Source: Salisaeta longa DSM 21114 (lineage in GTDB: Bacteria; Bacteroidota; Rhodothermia; Rhodothermales; Salinibacteraceae). From it: a stretch of DNA of 64,000 bases. The notes under the pieces are model-generated. The model had not been told where the DNA came from and did no database searches. It saw nothing but the letters and a program-made list of their open reading frames with translations. The stretch is from positions 1,882,005 to 1,946,004 of the forward strand of contig NZ_ATTH01000001.1 in assembly GCF_000419585.1 (NCBI RefSeq), in the 5' to 3' direction. Positions 24,979 through 34,421 of this stretch are shown piece by piece. Each line of letters begins with the position of its first letter. The stretch's first letter is position 1. Both the position numbers and the translations under genes were made by a program.

Positions 24979-26031
24979 CTAGGAGGCATCAGCAGCAGAT
25001 GATGGGCGGACGGAGACGGCCGACGATTGGGCAAGACCATCGCCCGGCACCGCATCCGCGGCCGTCGCCAGCGGTTGGTGCCAGGCGTAGATCATCGTGG
25101 CCGCCGTGGAACCCACAAGCACCGATCCCACGACGACGTGCGCAATCGTAAGCACGATTTGCGGCAGATGACGCACGCCCTGCGCTGCATCTCCGATGAT
25201 GAACAGGTACGCAAAAAGCCCCAGCGCAAACTGCAGCCCAACCACCAGCAGCATCGCCCAGGCGCCGCGCCGCAGCACCGTCACGTCATCGAAGTGCTTT
25301 TGCACGTAGGTAAAGACGGCGATCACAAGCCCCGTAACGGCGAACGCGCCAAAGATGTGGATGTATGCAAACATCGCGTTTAGGCCATTTCCAAACTGGC
25401 GGAGCATTGCGCCCAGCACAATTTGCAGCAAGAGCGTGCCGGTGGCTGCGATGGTGAGACGGCGGAGCGTGGTGCGGGAAGCGGTGGCGGGAATGAGGGG
25501 CGTACGTCGCATCCAGGCATCGGAGGTAAAAACAGCCAATCCCACAAGCGATCCAAAGAAAATTTGCGCCGTTGAGGCATGAATCGCCGCCAGCGTGAGC
25601 GAATTTTCCGTCACCCGGAGCCCGCCCAGGATGCCCTGAAAGATGACGAGCCCCAGCACCGCTGCGCTCAGCTTCTTGACCCAGCCCCGCTCCTCACGCA
25701 GCCACGTCCACGCGGTGAGCACCAGCGTGAGAAAACCCACCAGCGCGCCGAGCAGGCGGTGGCCATGTTCAGCCAATACCGGCGTGTAGCTCCACCACTG
25801 CGGCAGCCCCGTGGCCAGGGGATCGTACGACCCAAACGACGCCGGCCAATCTGGAACGGCCATACCGGCGTTGATGCTTGTCACAAACGCGCCCCACGAG
25901 ATGAGCAGCGCGGTGGTTGCAAGGGTTAAGAGCGTAAAGCGAAAACGCCACGCCCGAGCCTGGGGTTTGCGCATAGCGATGAGAGGCACCGGTGCAGGGG
26001 TATCGGGTGCAAGATGAACGACCGGCTGCAA
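24979..26031 (-). CDS. ctaA: Heme A synthase (COX15/CtaA family)
   Basis: 350 aa with eight membrane helices in two halves. Conserved His sites are seen in AEHGHRLLGALVGF, AIHASTAQIFFG, YIHIFGAFAV and TIAHVVVGSV. It oxidises heme O to heme A for aa3-type cytochrome oxidases. The first 19 residues before MRKPQARAWRF are not conserved, so translation may begin at 25974. A hairpin at 26110-26137 separates it from the AIM24 gene. Confidence 0.94.
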   Translation of the reverse strand: MQPVVHLAPDTPAPVPLIAMRKPQARAWRFRFTLLTLATTALLISWGAFVTSINAGMAVPDWPASFGSYDPLATGLPQWWSYTPVLAEHGHRLLGALVGFLTLVLTAWTWLREERGWVKKLSAAVLGLVIFQGILGGLRVTENSLTLAAIHASTAQIFFGSLVGLAVFTSDAWMRRTPLIPATASRTTLRRLTIAATGTLLLQIVLGAMLRQFGNGLNAMFAYIHIFGAFAVTGLVIAVFTYVQKHFDDVTVLRRGAWAMLLVVGLQFALGLFAYLFIIGDAAQGVRHLPQIVLTIAHVVVGSVLVGSTAATMIYAWHQPLATAADAVPGDGLAQSSAVSVRPSSAADAS

Positions 26032-26109
26032 GGGGCCGTTCCATTTTCAGGGTTGCTGGTGCGTGAAACAACGGTGCAACGTGCCTGCCTCCGGGTCTTT
26101 CCATACAAA

Positions 26110-26137
26110 CGGGCCGATCGATCGCTCGACCGGCCCG
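26110..26137 (-). terminator. Hairpin terminator after the AIM24 gene
   Basis: CGGGCCG at 26110-26116 pairs with CGGCCCG at 26131-26137. Read on the minus strand the stem is followed by TTTGT, a short U tract. It lies downstream of the AIM24 gene stop (26247) and upstream of the ctaA start. Confidence 0.5.
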
Positions 26138-26246
26138 CTACCATTTCATGGCGCACGGCTCTGACTGAGCCGTTTGCGCATGGGCGACCCCGCACGCACA
26201 ACTCCAAAACTCCAATCAGCCCGCAGCCGCCCTGCGGGTTACCGCC

Positions 26247-26909
26247 TTAGGCCTGCGGCCCTATTTCTTCGTAGGGCTGCACAACCACGAAGCCGCCCGA
26301 CTGGTTGAAGTCCATCTGGTATTCTTCCCCCGAGGAGCGCCCAATCATCGACTTCCAGCCAATGTCGGTGGTAAAGCTGGGCGGCGTGTTGGAACTCCAG
26401 GCTACGGTGGCATCCGGATCGGTGCGCACCGGCGTATCGAGCACGACGGGGCTGCCATGCGTCGTGAACGCGATAAATCCGGGGCCCGTCAGGTGCACGT
26501 TAAACAGCCCGCCGCTGGCGCGCGACGCGATCTTTTTCATCATCTTGATGTCGGCCTCTACGCTCGAAGCGTACGCCAGCACGTCGTTGCCGTTGATGGA
26601 GATGGACTCGCCGGCGCCCAGCTCCAGCACATGAATGTTTTTGCCGCCGTCGGCTGCGTACACGTGGCCCTGGCCCGAGGCCACCATTGTGTTGGCGCCC
26701 TCGCCGGTCGCCGCCTGCTTGAGCCAGCCGGTAATGCCGCCGCTGGTTTTCTTCTCGAAGGAGACGTTGCCGGTGTAGGCAACCATCGCCCCGGTTTTGA
26801 TCCACACCTCGCCATTGACGGTGATGTCGAGGAGCTTGCTGTTTTCCAGCTGGAAGGCCGGTCCGCCCTCCGTGTCCTGGTTCTGATCGATGAACTCTTG
26901 AAGCTTCAT
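26247..26909 (-). CDS. AIM24 family protein
   Basis: 220 aa. A beta-rich protein of the AIM24/TIGR00266 family with LDITVNGEVWIKTGAMVAYTG, GEGANTMVASGQGHVYAADGGKNI and GLFNVHLTGPGFIAFTTHG. Function in bacteria is unclear. ATG 26909 (MKLQEFIDQNQD) is chosen; upstream in-frame sequence belongs to the repeat region and has no family character. Faces repeat copy C. Confidence 0.85.
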   Translation of the reverse strand: MKLQEFIDQNQDTEGGPAFQLENSKLLDITVNGEVWIKTGAMVAYTGNVSFEKKTSGGITGWLKQAATGEGANTMVASGQGHVYAADGGKNIHVLELGAGESISINGNDVLAYASSVEADIKMMKKIASRASGGLFNVHLTGPGFIAFTTHGSPVVLDTPVRTDPDATVAWSSNTPPSFTTDIGWKSMIGRSSGEEYQMDFNQSGGFVVVQPYEEIGPQA

Positions 26910-27036
26910 GGCATCTACTGCTTGGATGAATGGGTGATGAGCCTGCATGGTTACTTGCGCAAAAGCGCCGGTGCAACGGACAAACGCGCGTGGCCGGCGA
27001 TAGGTTACGGCACCTCGTCTGCCAGCCACCCGGTAC
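26910..27036. other. Intergenic, upstream of AIM24
   Basis: Likely promoter region for the AIM24 gene. No convincing motif. Repeat copy C begins at about 27037. Confidence 0.35.
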
Positions 27037-27683
27037 AATCGCGTCAATCTTGCTGGTTCGCGCTGACGCCGCTCAAGAGAGGTTTGCAAAGTGACGACGA
27101 CATGCCTCGGAAGCAGGAGCCGACGTTGAATCGCTCAGGGCGGATTCACGATGACGCATGCAATGGTTCCGTCCGTACGTCTCGCTGATTGCAATGTGTG
27201 GCGGGTTTTTGCTCGCTTGTGGAGATTGCTCCTGCGGGATGACCTAAAGGCCTCACTTCCAGCATGACCTTCGGCCTCCCCTCCGGGATAACCTAAAGGC
27301 CTCCGCGCTCACTCCGTTCGCTCGCAATGACAAGAGGGGTGAAATGCAGGGATGATACGTGAATGGTTCAGATGGCTCTTCCGGTGGGCTTGACCAACTG
27401 CACGCCCAACGCACAAAAAAGCAGCGTCCTCCTTGTCATCGCGAGGAACGACCGTAGGGAGTGACGTGGCGATCTCCATGTATGGGCAGGAGCGCCCCAT
27501 TGCGGAGATTGCACCAAAGGCCCCCTTTCCGAAGATGTCCAGGGCCGTTGCATTAATCGTGCATATTCGTGCTACCGCCATTCAAGAGTGATCTGCAAGG
27601 CGACGACAACATGTCCCGGAAACAAGGGCCATCTTTGAAGCGCACAGGGCGGATTCACGACCACTCATGCGATCGTCCTGGCC
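27037..27683 (+). repeat. Mosaic interspersed repeat, copy C
   Basis: The most complete copy. A ~110-bp end block (AATCGCGTCAATC through AGTGACGACGACATGCC to AGGGCGGATTCACGATGAC) occurs at the left end (27040-27160) and again in the same orientation at the right (27550-27680). Between them lie TTTTTGCTCGCTTGTGGAGA, CGCTCGCAATGACAAG, ATGGTTCAGATGGCTCTTCC, CAACTGCACGCCCAACGCAC, CTTGTCATCGCGAGGA and GTGGCGATCTCCATGTATGG. The right end runs into the esterase gene and provides its stop codon. Confidence 0.88.
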
Positions 27684-28309
27684 AGCCGCCGGAGCGTGGC
27701 GCCGTTTAGGGCGTGGCCGCCGTCGAAGCGATGCGTGGTAAACGGGACGCCGGCCGCGCGCAGACGGTCGCCGGCTTCTTGCCAGCGGCTGGGCGTGACG
27801 TACGGGTCCTCGCGGCCCGCGATGAGCGTGAGGCGCATGCCGGCCAGGGCCGCGCGGTGCGCATCCACGTCCAGGTCATGCGCGACGGTGCCGCCCCACA
27901 GCATCAGGCGGTCCACCGGCGGCGCGCCGTGCACGGCCCAACGGCTCGCGGTGGCCGCGCCTTGCGAGAAGCCCAGCACATGCAGCGCGGGCGGCGGTCC
28001 GATGTGGGCCACCAGGGCATCCAGGTAGCCGATGTAGTCCGCAATTTCGTGGGTACGATCGGCCTTTGTCATCCACGACGCCCCCACGCGGTTGTGCTCG
28101 GTGAGGGCGTCGGTGTAAAAGCGGGAGAGCGCCTCCGGAGCGATGAGCGCGCGCTGTGGGGTGGCAATGGGGGCAAACGCTTCCAAGAAGGACTTGGCGC
28201 GTTGGCCGTAGCCGTGCAGCACGATCCACCATTCCGATGCGTCGGCCGGCGTGCCCCACACGTGGTAGCGGGCGGTGCGCGCAACCTGCAGGTGGTGCGT
28301 ATCCATCAC
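27665..28309 (-). CDS. Alpha/beta hydrolase, phospholipase/carboxylesterase type
   Basis: 214 aa. WWIVLHGYGQRAKSF gives the oxyanion region, GFSQGAA the nucleophile elbow (Ser in GFSQG), REDPYVTPS the acidic residue region and FDGGHAL the catalytic His. This fits the YpfH/serine esterase family. The gene overlaps the rnc stop by 4 bp (ATGA), so it is co-transcribed with rnc. Its last codons and TGA lie in the terminal block of repeat copy C, so its C terminus (RTIA) may have been changed by the repeat. Confidence 0.85.
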   Translation of the reverse strand: MMDTHHLQVARTARYHVWGTPADASEWWIVLHGYGQRAKSFLEAFAPIATPQRALIAPEALSRFYTDALTEHNRVGASWMTKADRTHEIADYIGYLDALVAHIGPPPALHVLGFSQGAATASRWAVHGAPPVDRLMLWGGTVAHDLDVDAHRAALAGMRLTLIAGREDPYVTPSRWQEAGDRLRAAGVPFTTHRFDGGHALNGATLRRLARTIA

Positions 28310-29019
28310 GTGTCGTCGGTTAGGGTGCGAAGGGCCGCGCGGGCCGCGCGCTGTTCGGCCTGTTTTTTACTTCCGGCGGTGCCCGTGCCCCGCACCGCGC
28401 CGTCGATGCGCACCTCGACCGTAAAGGTGAGGTCGTGGCTCGGCCCCTGCGTGGCCTTCAGCGTGTAGGTAGGCAGCGGCTGCCCCTGCGCCTGCAGGTG
28501 CTCTTGCAGCGCGCTCTTGTAGTTGGTCGCGCGCCGGGTGAGGGCGTCCCAGTCGACCGTTGCCAGCAGGCGCGTTTGCACGAACTGCTCGGTGGCCGCA
28601 AAGCCCTGATCGAGGTACAGCGCGCCCACCAGCGCCTCGAAGGCATCGGCCAGCACCGCGTCGCTCTCGCGCACGCCGCCCGCTTCCGCATTCGCGCTCA
28701 CGCGCAGCAGCGCCCCAAGGTTGAGGCGCCGGGCGTACTGCGCGAGCGCCGTTCCGCTGACGAGCTTCGCCCGCATGCGCGTGAGGAAGCCTTCGGTTCG
28801 CTCCGGAAAGCGATGGTAGAGCGCCTCCCCTACAATGACGTCGAGCAGCGCGTCGCCCAAAAACTCCAGGCGCTCGTTCGAGGCGGTAGCATCGGCCTGG
28901 GCGGCCCCGCGCAGCACCGATCGGTGCGTGAGGGCGCGGCGGTAGAGCGCGCGGTTCGATGGCGCGCATCCCAGCACGTCGCGGAGGGCCTCAACGTCAA
29001 TAGCGGGCGGTTGGCTCAT
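28306..29019 (-). CDS. rnc: Ribonuclease III
   Basis: 237 aa. Signature NERLEFLGDALLD with catalytic Glu/Asp, the second acidic site DAFEALVGALYLDQG and a C-terminal double-strand RNA binding domain (NYKSALQEHLQAQGQ, GTGTAGSKKQAEQRAARAAL). It cuts double-stranded RNA in rRNA and mRNA processing. It lies 6 bp downstream of the ftsX stop and overlaps the esterase start. Confidence 0.96.
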   Translation of the reverse strand: MSQPPAIDVEALRDVLGCAPSNRALYRRALTHRSVLRGAAQADATASNERLEFLGDALLDVIVGEALYHRFPERTEGFLTRMRAKLVSGTALAQYARRLNLGALLRVSANAEAGGVRESDAVLADAFEALVGALYLDQGFAATEQFVQTRLLATVDWDALTRRATNYKSALQEHLQAQGQPLPTYTLKATQGPSHDLTFTVEVRIDGAVRGTGTAGSKKQAEQRAARAALRTLTDDT

Positions 29020-29025
29020 GGCGCG

Positions 29026-29904
29026 TCAATGCACGTGGATGGTTCGGATGAAGCGGCGCACGGCAATCCACGAGCCCAGCCAGCCCAGCACCACCCCGGT
29101 GGTTACTACGCCGCCCACCAGCACCCACAGCGTGCGCGGATCGGCGGCCGCGGCAAGCTGTGGCAGGTACGTAAGCAGCAGCCGGTAGCACCCGCCCACA
29201 ATGCCTGCCGCGATGCTTCCGGCGATGAGGCCCTGCAGCACCCCTTCCACCAAAAACGGCCGACGGATGAACGCGTCGGTGGCGCCAACCAGCTTCATGG
29301 TGCGAATGAGGAGCCGCCGCGCGTAGATGGTGAGCCGAATGGTGTTAGCGACCAAGAAGATAGCAGCCAGCACCACGATGAGTCCGAGGACGATGATGCC
29401 TGTGGTTACGAGCCGCAGGTTCGACTGCACCTTAACCAGCAGCGGCTGATTGAACACGACGTCGTCTACGTGCTGCCAGATGCGCACGCGGCCCGCGAGT
29501 TGTCCGAGGCTGTCGGGATGCACATAGGCGGGCTTTAGGTACAGCCGCACCGACGCCGGCAGAAACGGCGTGTCTGCAAAAATGTCACTTCCCTCGCCAA
29601 ATTCGCGCTGAAAAATTTGCTGCGCCTCCTGCTGCGACACGAAGGTGGTGGAGTCAATAGCCGTCAGGGTTTGCAGGCGGGCATGCAGCGCGTAGGCCTG
29701 CGTCTGGCTCGCGTCCTCCTCCACGAACACCTCCATCACGCCCACGCGCTGGCGCATCCAGGCCGAGAGGCGCTGCGCTTCGAGGCCCACCAACCCAAAG
29801 AGGCCAATGAGCACAAGCGCGACCGTCATGGCACTGGTCGACGCAAACGCCGCAAACTTGGCGCGGCGGAAGCTGGCAAGTCCTTCGCGAAGGGCGTACA
29901 GCAC
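29026..29904 (-). CDS. ftsX: Cell division protein FtsX
   Basis: 292 aa. N-terminal cytoplasmic helix (REGLASFRRAKFAAFAS), first membrane helix, a large extracytoplasmic domain (residues about 45-160), and three further helices (GIIVLGLIVVLAAIFLVANTIR and two later) with the conserved IRTMKLVGATDAFIRRPF segment. FtsX works with the ATPase FtsE to control peptidoglycan hydrolases; no ftsE is in the window. Closely spaced with rnc. Confidence 0.92.
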   Translation of the reverse strand: MLYALREGLASFRRAKFAAFASTSAMTVALVLIGLFGLVGLEAQRLSAWMRQRVGVMEVFVEEDASQTQAYALHARLQTLTAIDSTTFVSQQEAQQIFQREFGEGSDIFADTPFLPASVRLYLKPAYVHPDSLGQLAGRVRIWQHVDDVVFNQPLLVKVQSNLRLVTTGIIVLGLIVVLAAIFLVANTIRLTIYARRLLIRTMKLVGATDAFIRRPFLVEGVLQGLIAGSIAAGIVGGCYRLLLTYLPQLAAAADPRTLWVLVGGVVTTGVVLGWLGSWIAVRRFIRTIHVH

Positions 29905-29930
29905 GGGAGCACAGCGTTAGGAGAGGGAGG

Positions 29931-31451
29931 CTACAGGCGGCGGCGCTGGCGCCAGGCCGAGGCGCGCGCCGGCGAGGCGCCGTTGGGGGCAAGCGACGGG
30001 TCGTCTGCGGTGGTCTCGGCGTAGTACAGCGTCGCCGCGATGGCCGCGAGGCGGTCGCGGGCCGCGCTGTCTACGTGCAGCGCCTCGGGCGTAAAGTGGT
30101 CGTCCACGAAGTGGGTTGAGAAGGTGCCCGTGCGGAAGGCCTCGTGCTGCATGGCAAAGCGGCAGAAGGGGATGGTGGTCGTCACGCCCGCCACCTCGTA
30201 CTCGTCGAGCGCCCGCACCATCCGGTCGATGGCGCCCTGGCGCGTGGGGGCCCAGGTGGTGAGCTTCGAGATCATCGGATCGTAGTGGATGAGCACCTCG
30301 CCGCCCTCCTCCACGCCCGCATCCACGCGCACGCCCAGGCCCGACGGCGGCGCATGGCGCGTCAGCGGCCCCGGGTCGGGCAGAAACCCCGCGGCCGGGT
30401 CTTCGGCATACACGCGGCTCTCGATGGCATGCCCGTTCATCGTCAGCTCGTCCTGCGAAAACGAGAGCGGCGCCCCCTGCGCCACGCGCAGCTGCTCGGC
30501 CACCAGGTCGATGCCCGTAATCCACTCCGTCACCGGATGCTCCACCTGCAGCCGCGTGTTCATCTCCATAAAGTAGAAGTTGAGATCGGCGTCCACCAGA
30601 AATTCGACGGTACCGGCGTTCACGTAGTCGACCGCCTCGGCCGCCGCAATGGCCGCTGCGCCCATCTCGGCGCGCACCTCGGGCGTAAGCACCGACGACG
30701 GCGCCTCCTCGATCACCTTTTGGTGGCGGCGCTGAATGGAGCACTCGCGCTCAAACAGGTGCACGGTGTTGCCGTGCGCGTCGGCCACAATCTGGAACTC
30801 GATGTGGCGGGGCTGCTGGATGTACTTCTCGATAAACACGCGGCCGTCGCCAAACGCGCCCTCCGCCTCCGACTGCGCCATCTCCATCGCCCGCGCAAAA
30901 TTGTCGGGGCTGTGCACAATGCGCATGCCCTTGCCGCCCCCGCCCGCGGCCGCTTTAATCAGCACCGGGTAGCCGATGTCTTCAGCCACGGCCGCGCCTT
31001 CGGTGGCATCCGCCACGGCATCGGTGGTACCCGGCGCCATTGGCACACCGGCCTGCTGCATGAGCTCGCGGGCCGCCGTTTTGTCGCCCATGGCCCGAAT
31101 TGCCTCGGGCGACGGCCCAATGAACCGCACACCCGCCGCGGCGCACGCCGCCGCAAAGTCGGCATTTTCCGAGAGGAAGCCGTAGCCCGGATGAATGGCA
31201 TCGGCGCCGCTCTGCCGGGCCACGCCCAGGATTTTCTCCTGATCGAGATACGAGGCATTAGCCTCGGCCGGCCCAATGGCGTAGGCCTCATCGGCCAGCC
31301 GCACGTGGGGCGCGCGGCGGTCGGGGGCGCTGTACACCGCCACCGTGGCCAGCCCCATCTCCTGACACGTGCGCATGACGCGTACGGCAATCTCGCCGCG
31401 GTTGGCAATCAGCACTTTATTGATAGGCTCGGGGAGCGAAGCGTCCGTCAT
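29931..31451 (-). CDS. accC: Biotin carboxylase (acetyl-/acyl-CoA carboxylase subunit)
   Basis: 506 aa. ATP-grasp enzyme that carboxylates biotin on its carrier protein. INKVLIANRGEIAVRVMRTC begins the domain; GGGGKGMRIV is the glycine-rich loop; EMNTRLQVEHPVTE and RVYAEDP are catalytic segments. It is somewhat longer than a typical 450-aa AccC, with a low-conservation C terminus (NGASPARASAWRQRRRL). No biotin carrier or carboxyltransferase gene is adjacent, so it could serve acetyl-CoA or another acyl-CoA carboxylase. Divergent from the DnaJ-like gene. Confidence 0.9.
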   Translation of the reverse strand: MTDASLPEPINKVLIANRGEIAVRVMRTCQEMGLATVAVYSAPDRRAPHVRLADEAYAIGPAEANASYLDQEKILGVARQSGADAIHPGYGFLSENADFAAACAAAGVRFIGPSPEAIRAMGDKTAARELMQQAGVPMAPGTTDAVADATEGAAVAEDIGYPVLIKAAAGGGGKGMRIVHSPDNFARAMEMAQSEAEGAFGDGRVFIEKYIQQPRHIEFQIVADAHGNTVHLFERECSIQRRHQKVIEEAPSSVLTPEVRAEMGAAAIAAAEAVDYVNAGTVEFLVDADLNFYFMEMNTRLQVEHPVTEWITGIDLVAEQLRVAQGAPLSFSQDELTMNGHAIESRVYAEDPAAGFLPDPGPLTRHAPPSGLGVRVDAGVEEGGEVLIHYDPMISKLTTWAPTRQGAIDRMVRALDEYEVAGVTTTIPFCRFAMQHEAFRTGTFSTHFVDDHFTPEALHVDSAARDRLAAIAATLYYAETTADDPSLAPNGASPARASAWRQRRRL

Positions 31452-31560
31452 TTCGTCTGGATCTTACGTCGTGGCATGAATTATGTAACTACGGCTGTAT
31501 GCGGCGTATGCAGCCGATGGCCCACCTGTTGCGGCCCTGGGCTGCCCAATCGTCGCATGT

Positions 31561-31578
31561 ATCCTGCCATGGCAGGAT
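31561..31578. promoter_or_regulatory. 18-bp perfect palindrome between accC and the DnaJ-like gene
   Basis: ATCCTGCCATGGCAGGAT is a perfect inverted repeat, 42 bp before the ATG of the DnaJ-like gene and about 110 bp before accC. It is a candidate operator for a dimeric regulator. It is not CIRCE or HAIR. A related CCTGCCATGCAGG lies at 45978-45990 upstream of the DUF2085 gene. Confidence 0.45.
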
Positions 31579-31620
31579 GTGTTCACCTGCGCTGCTCATT
31601 GAAGGCGTGTCGCACCCGAT

Positions 31621-32535
31621 ATGCCGCAAACAAAAGACTACTACGACATTCTGGGCGTCAGTGAAGACGCAAGCGCCCGCGAGATCAAGAAAGCATACCG
31701 CACACTCGCACGCAAGCACCATCCGGACCGCAACCCCGACAATACGAATGCGGAGGAGCGCTTCAAAGAAATTCAAGAAGCCTACGCGGTGCTTTCGGAC
31801 GAGGAGAAGCGGCGCCAGTACGACACCCAGCGGAAGTTTGGTGGCGCGGGCGGCTTTGGCAACGGCGGCTTCGGGGGCCGCGGGGGCCCGGAGGTGCGCT
31901 TTAACCAGGACGACTTCTTTGGCGGCCGGGGGGGCGCGCCCGGCGGGCTGGGCGACATCTTTGAGAGCTTCTTCGGCGCGCGCCAGCAAAATCGCGGCGG
32001 CGGCCCCTTCCAGCAGCGCCAGCGCGGGCAACAACGCGGGCAAGACGTAGAGACGCGCCTGCGCCTGTCGTTTCAAGAGGCGCTGCGCGGCGGCCGCAAG
32101 CAAGTGGAGCTGCCCACCGGCGAGACCGTGCGCATCAACGTGCCCAAGGGCGTGCGCAACGGCTTCAAGATTCGCCTGCGCGGACGCGGCCAACGCGGCC
32201 CCTCCGGCCAGCGCGGCGACCTGTACGTCACCTTCGAGGTGGGCGATCATCCCCAGTTTACCCGGAAGGGCGACGACGTGTATCACACGGCGTCCATCTC
32301 GGCCTTCGACGCGCTCCTGGGCACCGAGGCGCGCATCCCCACGCCGTACGGCCAGCACATCAAGGTAAACATTCCGGCCGGCACGCAGCCCGGCGAGAAG
32401 CTTCGCCTGAGGGGGCAAGGCATCCAGACCGAAGATAGCACCGGCGACTTGTACGTGGAGGTCGACGTCCGCATCCCCACATCGCTCTCCGAGGCGCAAC
32501 GCGAACACATACAGGCCGCGGCCGACGCGGCGTAA
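31621..32535 (+). CDS. DnaJ-like co-chaperone, type II (CbpA-like)
   Basis: 304 aa. J domain with the HPD tripeptide at about residues 34-36 (KHHPDRNPD), a Gly/Phe-rich linker ([16 protein letters not shown], residues 75-110), and the C-terminal substrate-binding DnaJ_C domain. The CxxCxGxG zinc-finger repeats of true DnaJ are absent, so this is a CbpA/type II co-chaperone that stimulates DnaK. It ends 5 bp before the convergent stop of the ABC exporter. Confidence 0.93.
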   Translation: MPQTKDYYDILGVSEDASAREIKKAYRTLARKHHPDRNPDNTNAEERFKEIQEAYAVLSDEEKRRQYDTQRKFGGAGGFGNGGFGGRGGPEVRFNQDDFFGGRGGAPGGLGDIFESFFGARQQNRGGGPFQQRQRGQQRGQDVETRLRLSFQEALRGGRKQVELPTGETVRINVPKGVRNGFKIRLRGRGQRGPSGQRGDLYVTFEVGDHPQFTRKGDDVYHTASISAFDALLGTEARIPTPYGQHIKVNIPAGTQPGEKLRLRGQGIQTEDSTGDLYVEVDVRIPTSLSEAQREHIQAAADAA

Positions 32536-32540
32536 GGCCG

Positions 32541-34334
32541 TTAGGCTGCAAGGTCGAATTGATGCGCGGCCAGCGTGCGGTACAGGCCGTCTTGGGCCGC
32601 CAGCGTGCGATGGGTGCCGGTTTGCACGATGCGCCCTTCGTCCATCACCACGAGGCGGTCGGCATCTTGCACGGTGGAGAGGCGGTGCGCAATGATGAAG
32701 GTGGTGCGGTGCTCCATCAGGCGCGCCAGCGCTTCTTGCACGAGGGCCTCCGAGGTCGAGTCGAGCGAGGAGGTGGCTTCGTCGAGCAGGAGCAGCGGTG
32801 CATCCCGCAACAGGGCCCGCGCAATGGCGATGCGTTGCCGCTGGCCGCCCGAGAGCTTTACGCCGCGCTCGCCCACTGCCGCGTCGTAGCCCGCCGGCAG
32901 GGCCCGGATGAAATCGTGCGCGTTGGCCGCGCGCGCTGCCCGCTCCACCGCCGCATCGGAGGCCTCCAGCCGCCCGTAGCGGATGTTTGCGCGGATGCTT
33001 GCGTTGAACAGGTGGATGTCTTGCGACACCATCGCGATGTGCTGCCGCAGGCTCTGCCGCGTGACGGTGCGCACATCGTAGCCGTCGATGCACACGCGCC
33101 CGGCCTGCGGGTCGTACAGCCGGGGGATGAGGCTGAGGAGCGTCGTTTTGCCGGCGCCACTCGGCCCAACCAGCGCGAGCGTCGTGCCGGGGGCCACCTC
33201 CAGGGTGATGTCTCGCAGCACCGGCTGCTCGGGTGCGTACCCAAACGTCACGTTCTCAAACCGCACGGCGCCGCGCACATGCGTGAGGACCTCGGCATCC
33301 GGCGCCTCGGTGATGGCGGGCGCGGTGTCCAGCAACCCAAACAGCCGCTCGGTGGCGCCGGCCGCGCTGTTGAACGTCGTGTAGAGCCGCGAAAGACCGC
33401 CCACGCTGCGCGCAATGTTGAAGGCGTAGAAGATAAATGCCACCAGGTCGCCGGCCGTCAGGCGTCCGTTCAGCACCTCGGTGCCGCCGTACCAGAAGAT
33501 GGCCACCAGCGCCCCAAAGAACAGCAGCCCCACGCCCGCGCTAAACGCTGAGGAGAGCAGCACCCGACGCCGGGCTTCCCCAAACAGCTCGTCTACCGCC
33601 GTATTGTAACGCTCTACCTCGTGCGCATCGCGGCCAAATGCCTTCACCATGCGGATGGCCGCCAGCGCCTCCTCCGCGATGGCCGTGGTATCTGCGAGGC
33701 GGTCCTGAATGCGCCGGGCCAGCGCGCGAATCTTCCGGCCGAAATAGATGGCGAGGCCCGTCACCAACGGCACCACCACGAAGATGATGAGGCTCAGGCG
33801 CCAGTTGAGCACCACCATGAGCACCACCGAGCCCACGAGCGAGAGCGACTGCGTAAGGAGCTCGGCCAGGGCCTGCGTCACGGCATCGCGCACCGCGCCC
33901 ACGTCGTTGGTCAGGCGCGAGGTGAGGTCGCCGGTGCGGTGATTGGCGAAAAAGCGGAGATCGAGGCGGTGCAGGTGCCGGTACACCCGCTGCCGCAAGT
34001 CGGCCACGACGCGCTCGCCTACCCACGCGAGGTTGTAGTTGCCGCCAAACGAGAGCAGCGCCTGCGCCAGGAAGAGCACCACAAGCCCCAGCGTAAGCCG
34101 GTTGAGCAGCGCCCGGTTGCCCTCCTGGAAGACGGCGTTCAGCAAGGCCCGCAGCCCCAGCGGCACCGCCAGGGCTACCAACGAACCCACCGCTACCAGC
34201 GCGAGCGCCGCGTAGAGCCGTCCCCGGTACGGGCGACTCAGTTGAAAGATGCGCCGAAGCGCTGTCAACAGACGCTGGGGCCTGAGCCCTTGACTATCGG
34301 ACGTCTCACGTGTGGCTGCGGCAGATGAATCCAT
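32541..34334 (-). CDS. ABC exporter, fused permease-ATPase (MsbA/MDR-like)
   Basis: 597 aa. An N-terminal six-helix membrane domain (LYAALALVAVGSLVALAVPLG onward, ending about residue 330) and a C-terminal ATPase with Walker A GPSGAGKTTLLSL, signature LSGGQRQRIAIARALL, Walker B LLLLDEATSSLD and H-loop IIAHRLSTVQ. It acts as a homodimer exporting lipids or drugs. ATG 34334 (MDSSAAATRET) is chosen over an upstream ATG in non-conserved sequence. Confidence 0.93.
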   Translation of the reverse strand: MDSSAAATRETSDSQGLRPQRLLTALRRIFQLSRPYRGRLYAALALVAVGSLVALAVPLGLRALLNAVFQEGNRALLNRLTLGLVVLFLAQALLSFGGNYNLAWVGERVVADLRQRVYRHLHRLDLRFFANHRTGDLTSRLTNDVGAVRDAVTQALAELLTQSLSLVGSVVLMVVLNWRLSLIIFVVVPLVTGLAIYFGRKIRALARRIQDRLADTTAIAEEALAAIRMVKAFGRDAHEVERYNTAVDELFGEARRRVLLSSAFSAGVGLLFFGALVAIFWYGGTEVLNGRLTAGDLVAFIFYAFNIARSVGGLSRLYTTFNSAAGATERLFGLLDTAPAITEAPDAEVLTHVRGAVRFENVTFGYAPEQPVLRDITLEVAPGTTLALVGPSGAGKTTLLSLIPRLYDPQAGRVCIDGYDVRTVTRQSLRQHIAMVSQDIHLFNASIRANIRYGRLEASDAAVERAARAANAHDFIRALPAGYDAAVGERGVKLSGGQRQRIAIARALLRDAPLLLLDEATSSLDSTSEALVQEALARLMEHRTTFIIAHRLSTVQDADRLVVMDEGRIVQTGTHRTLAAQDGLYRTLAAHQFDLAA

Positions 34335-34421
34335 AACGTGACATCGCGTTCGGAGCGCATAGGCAGTGCCATTCGTAGACAATCCCTAACGCGCCTCTTT
34401 TCGTGAAGCTTCACCAGGCTG

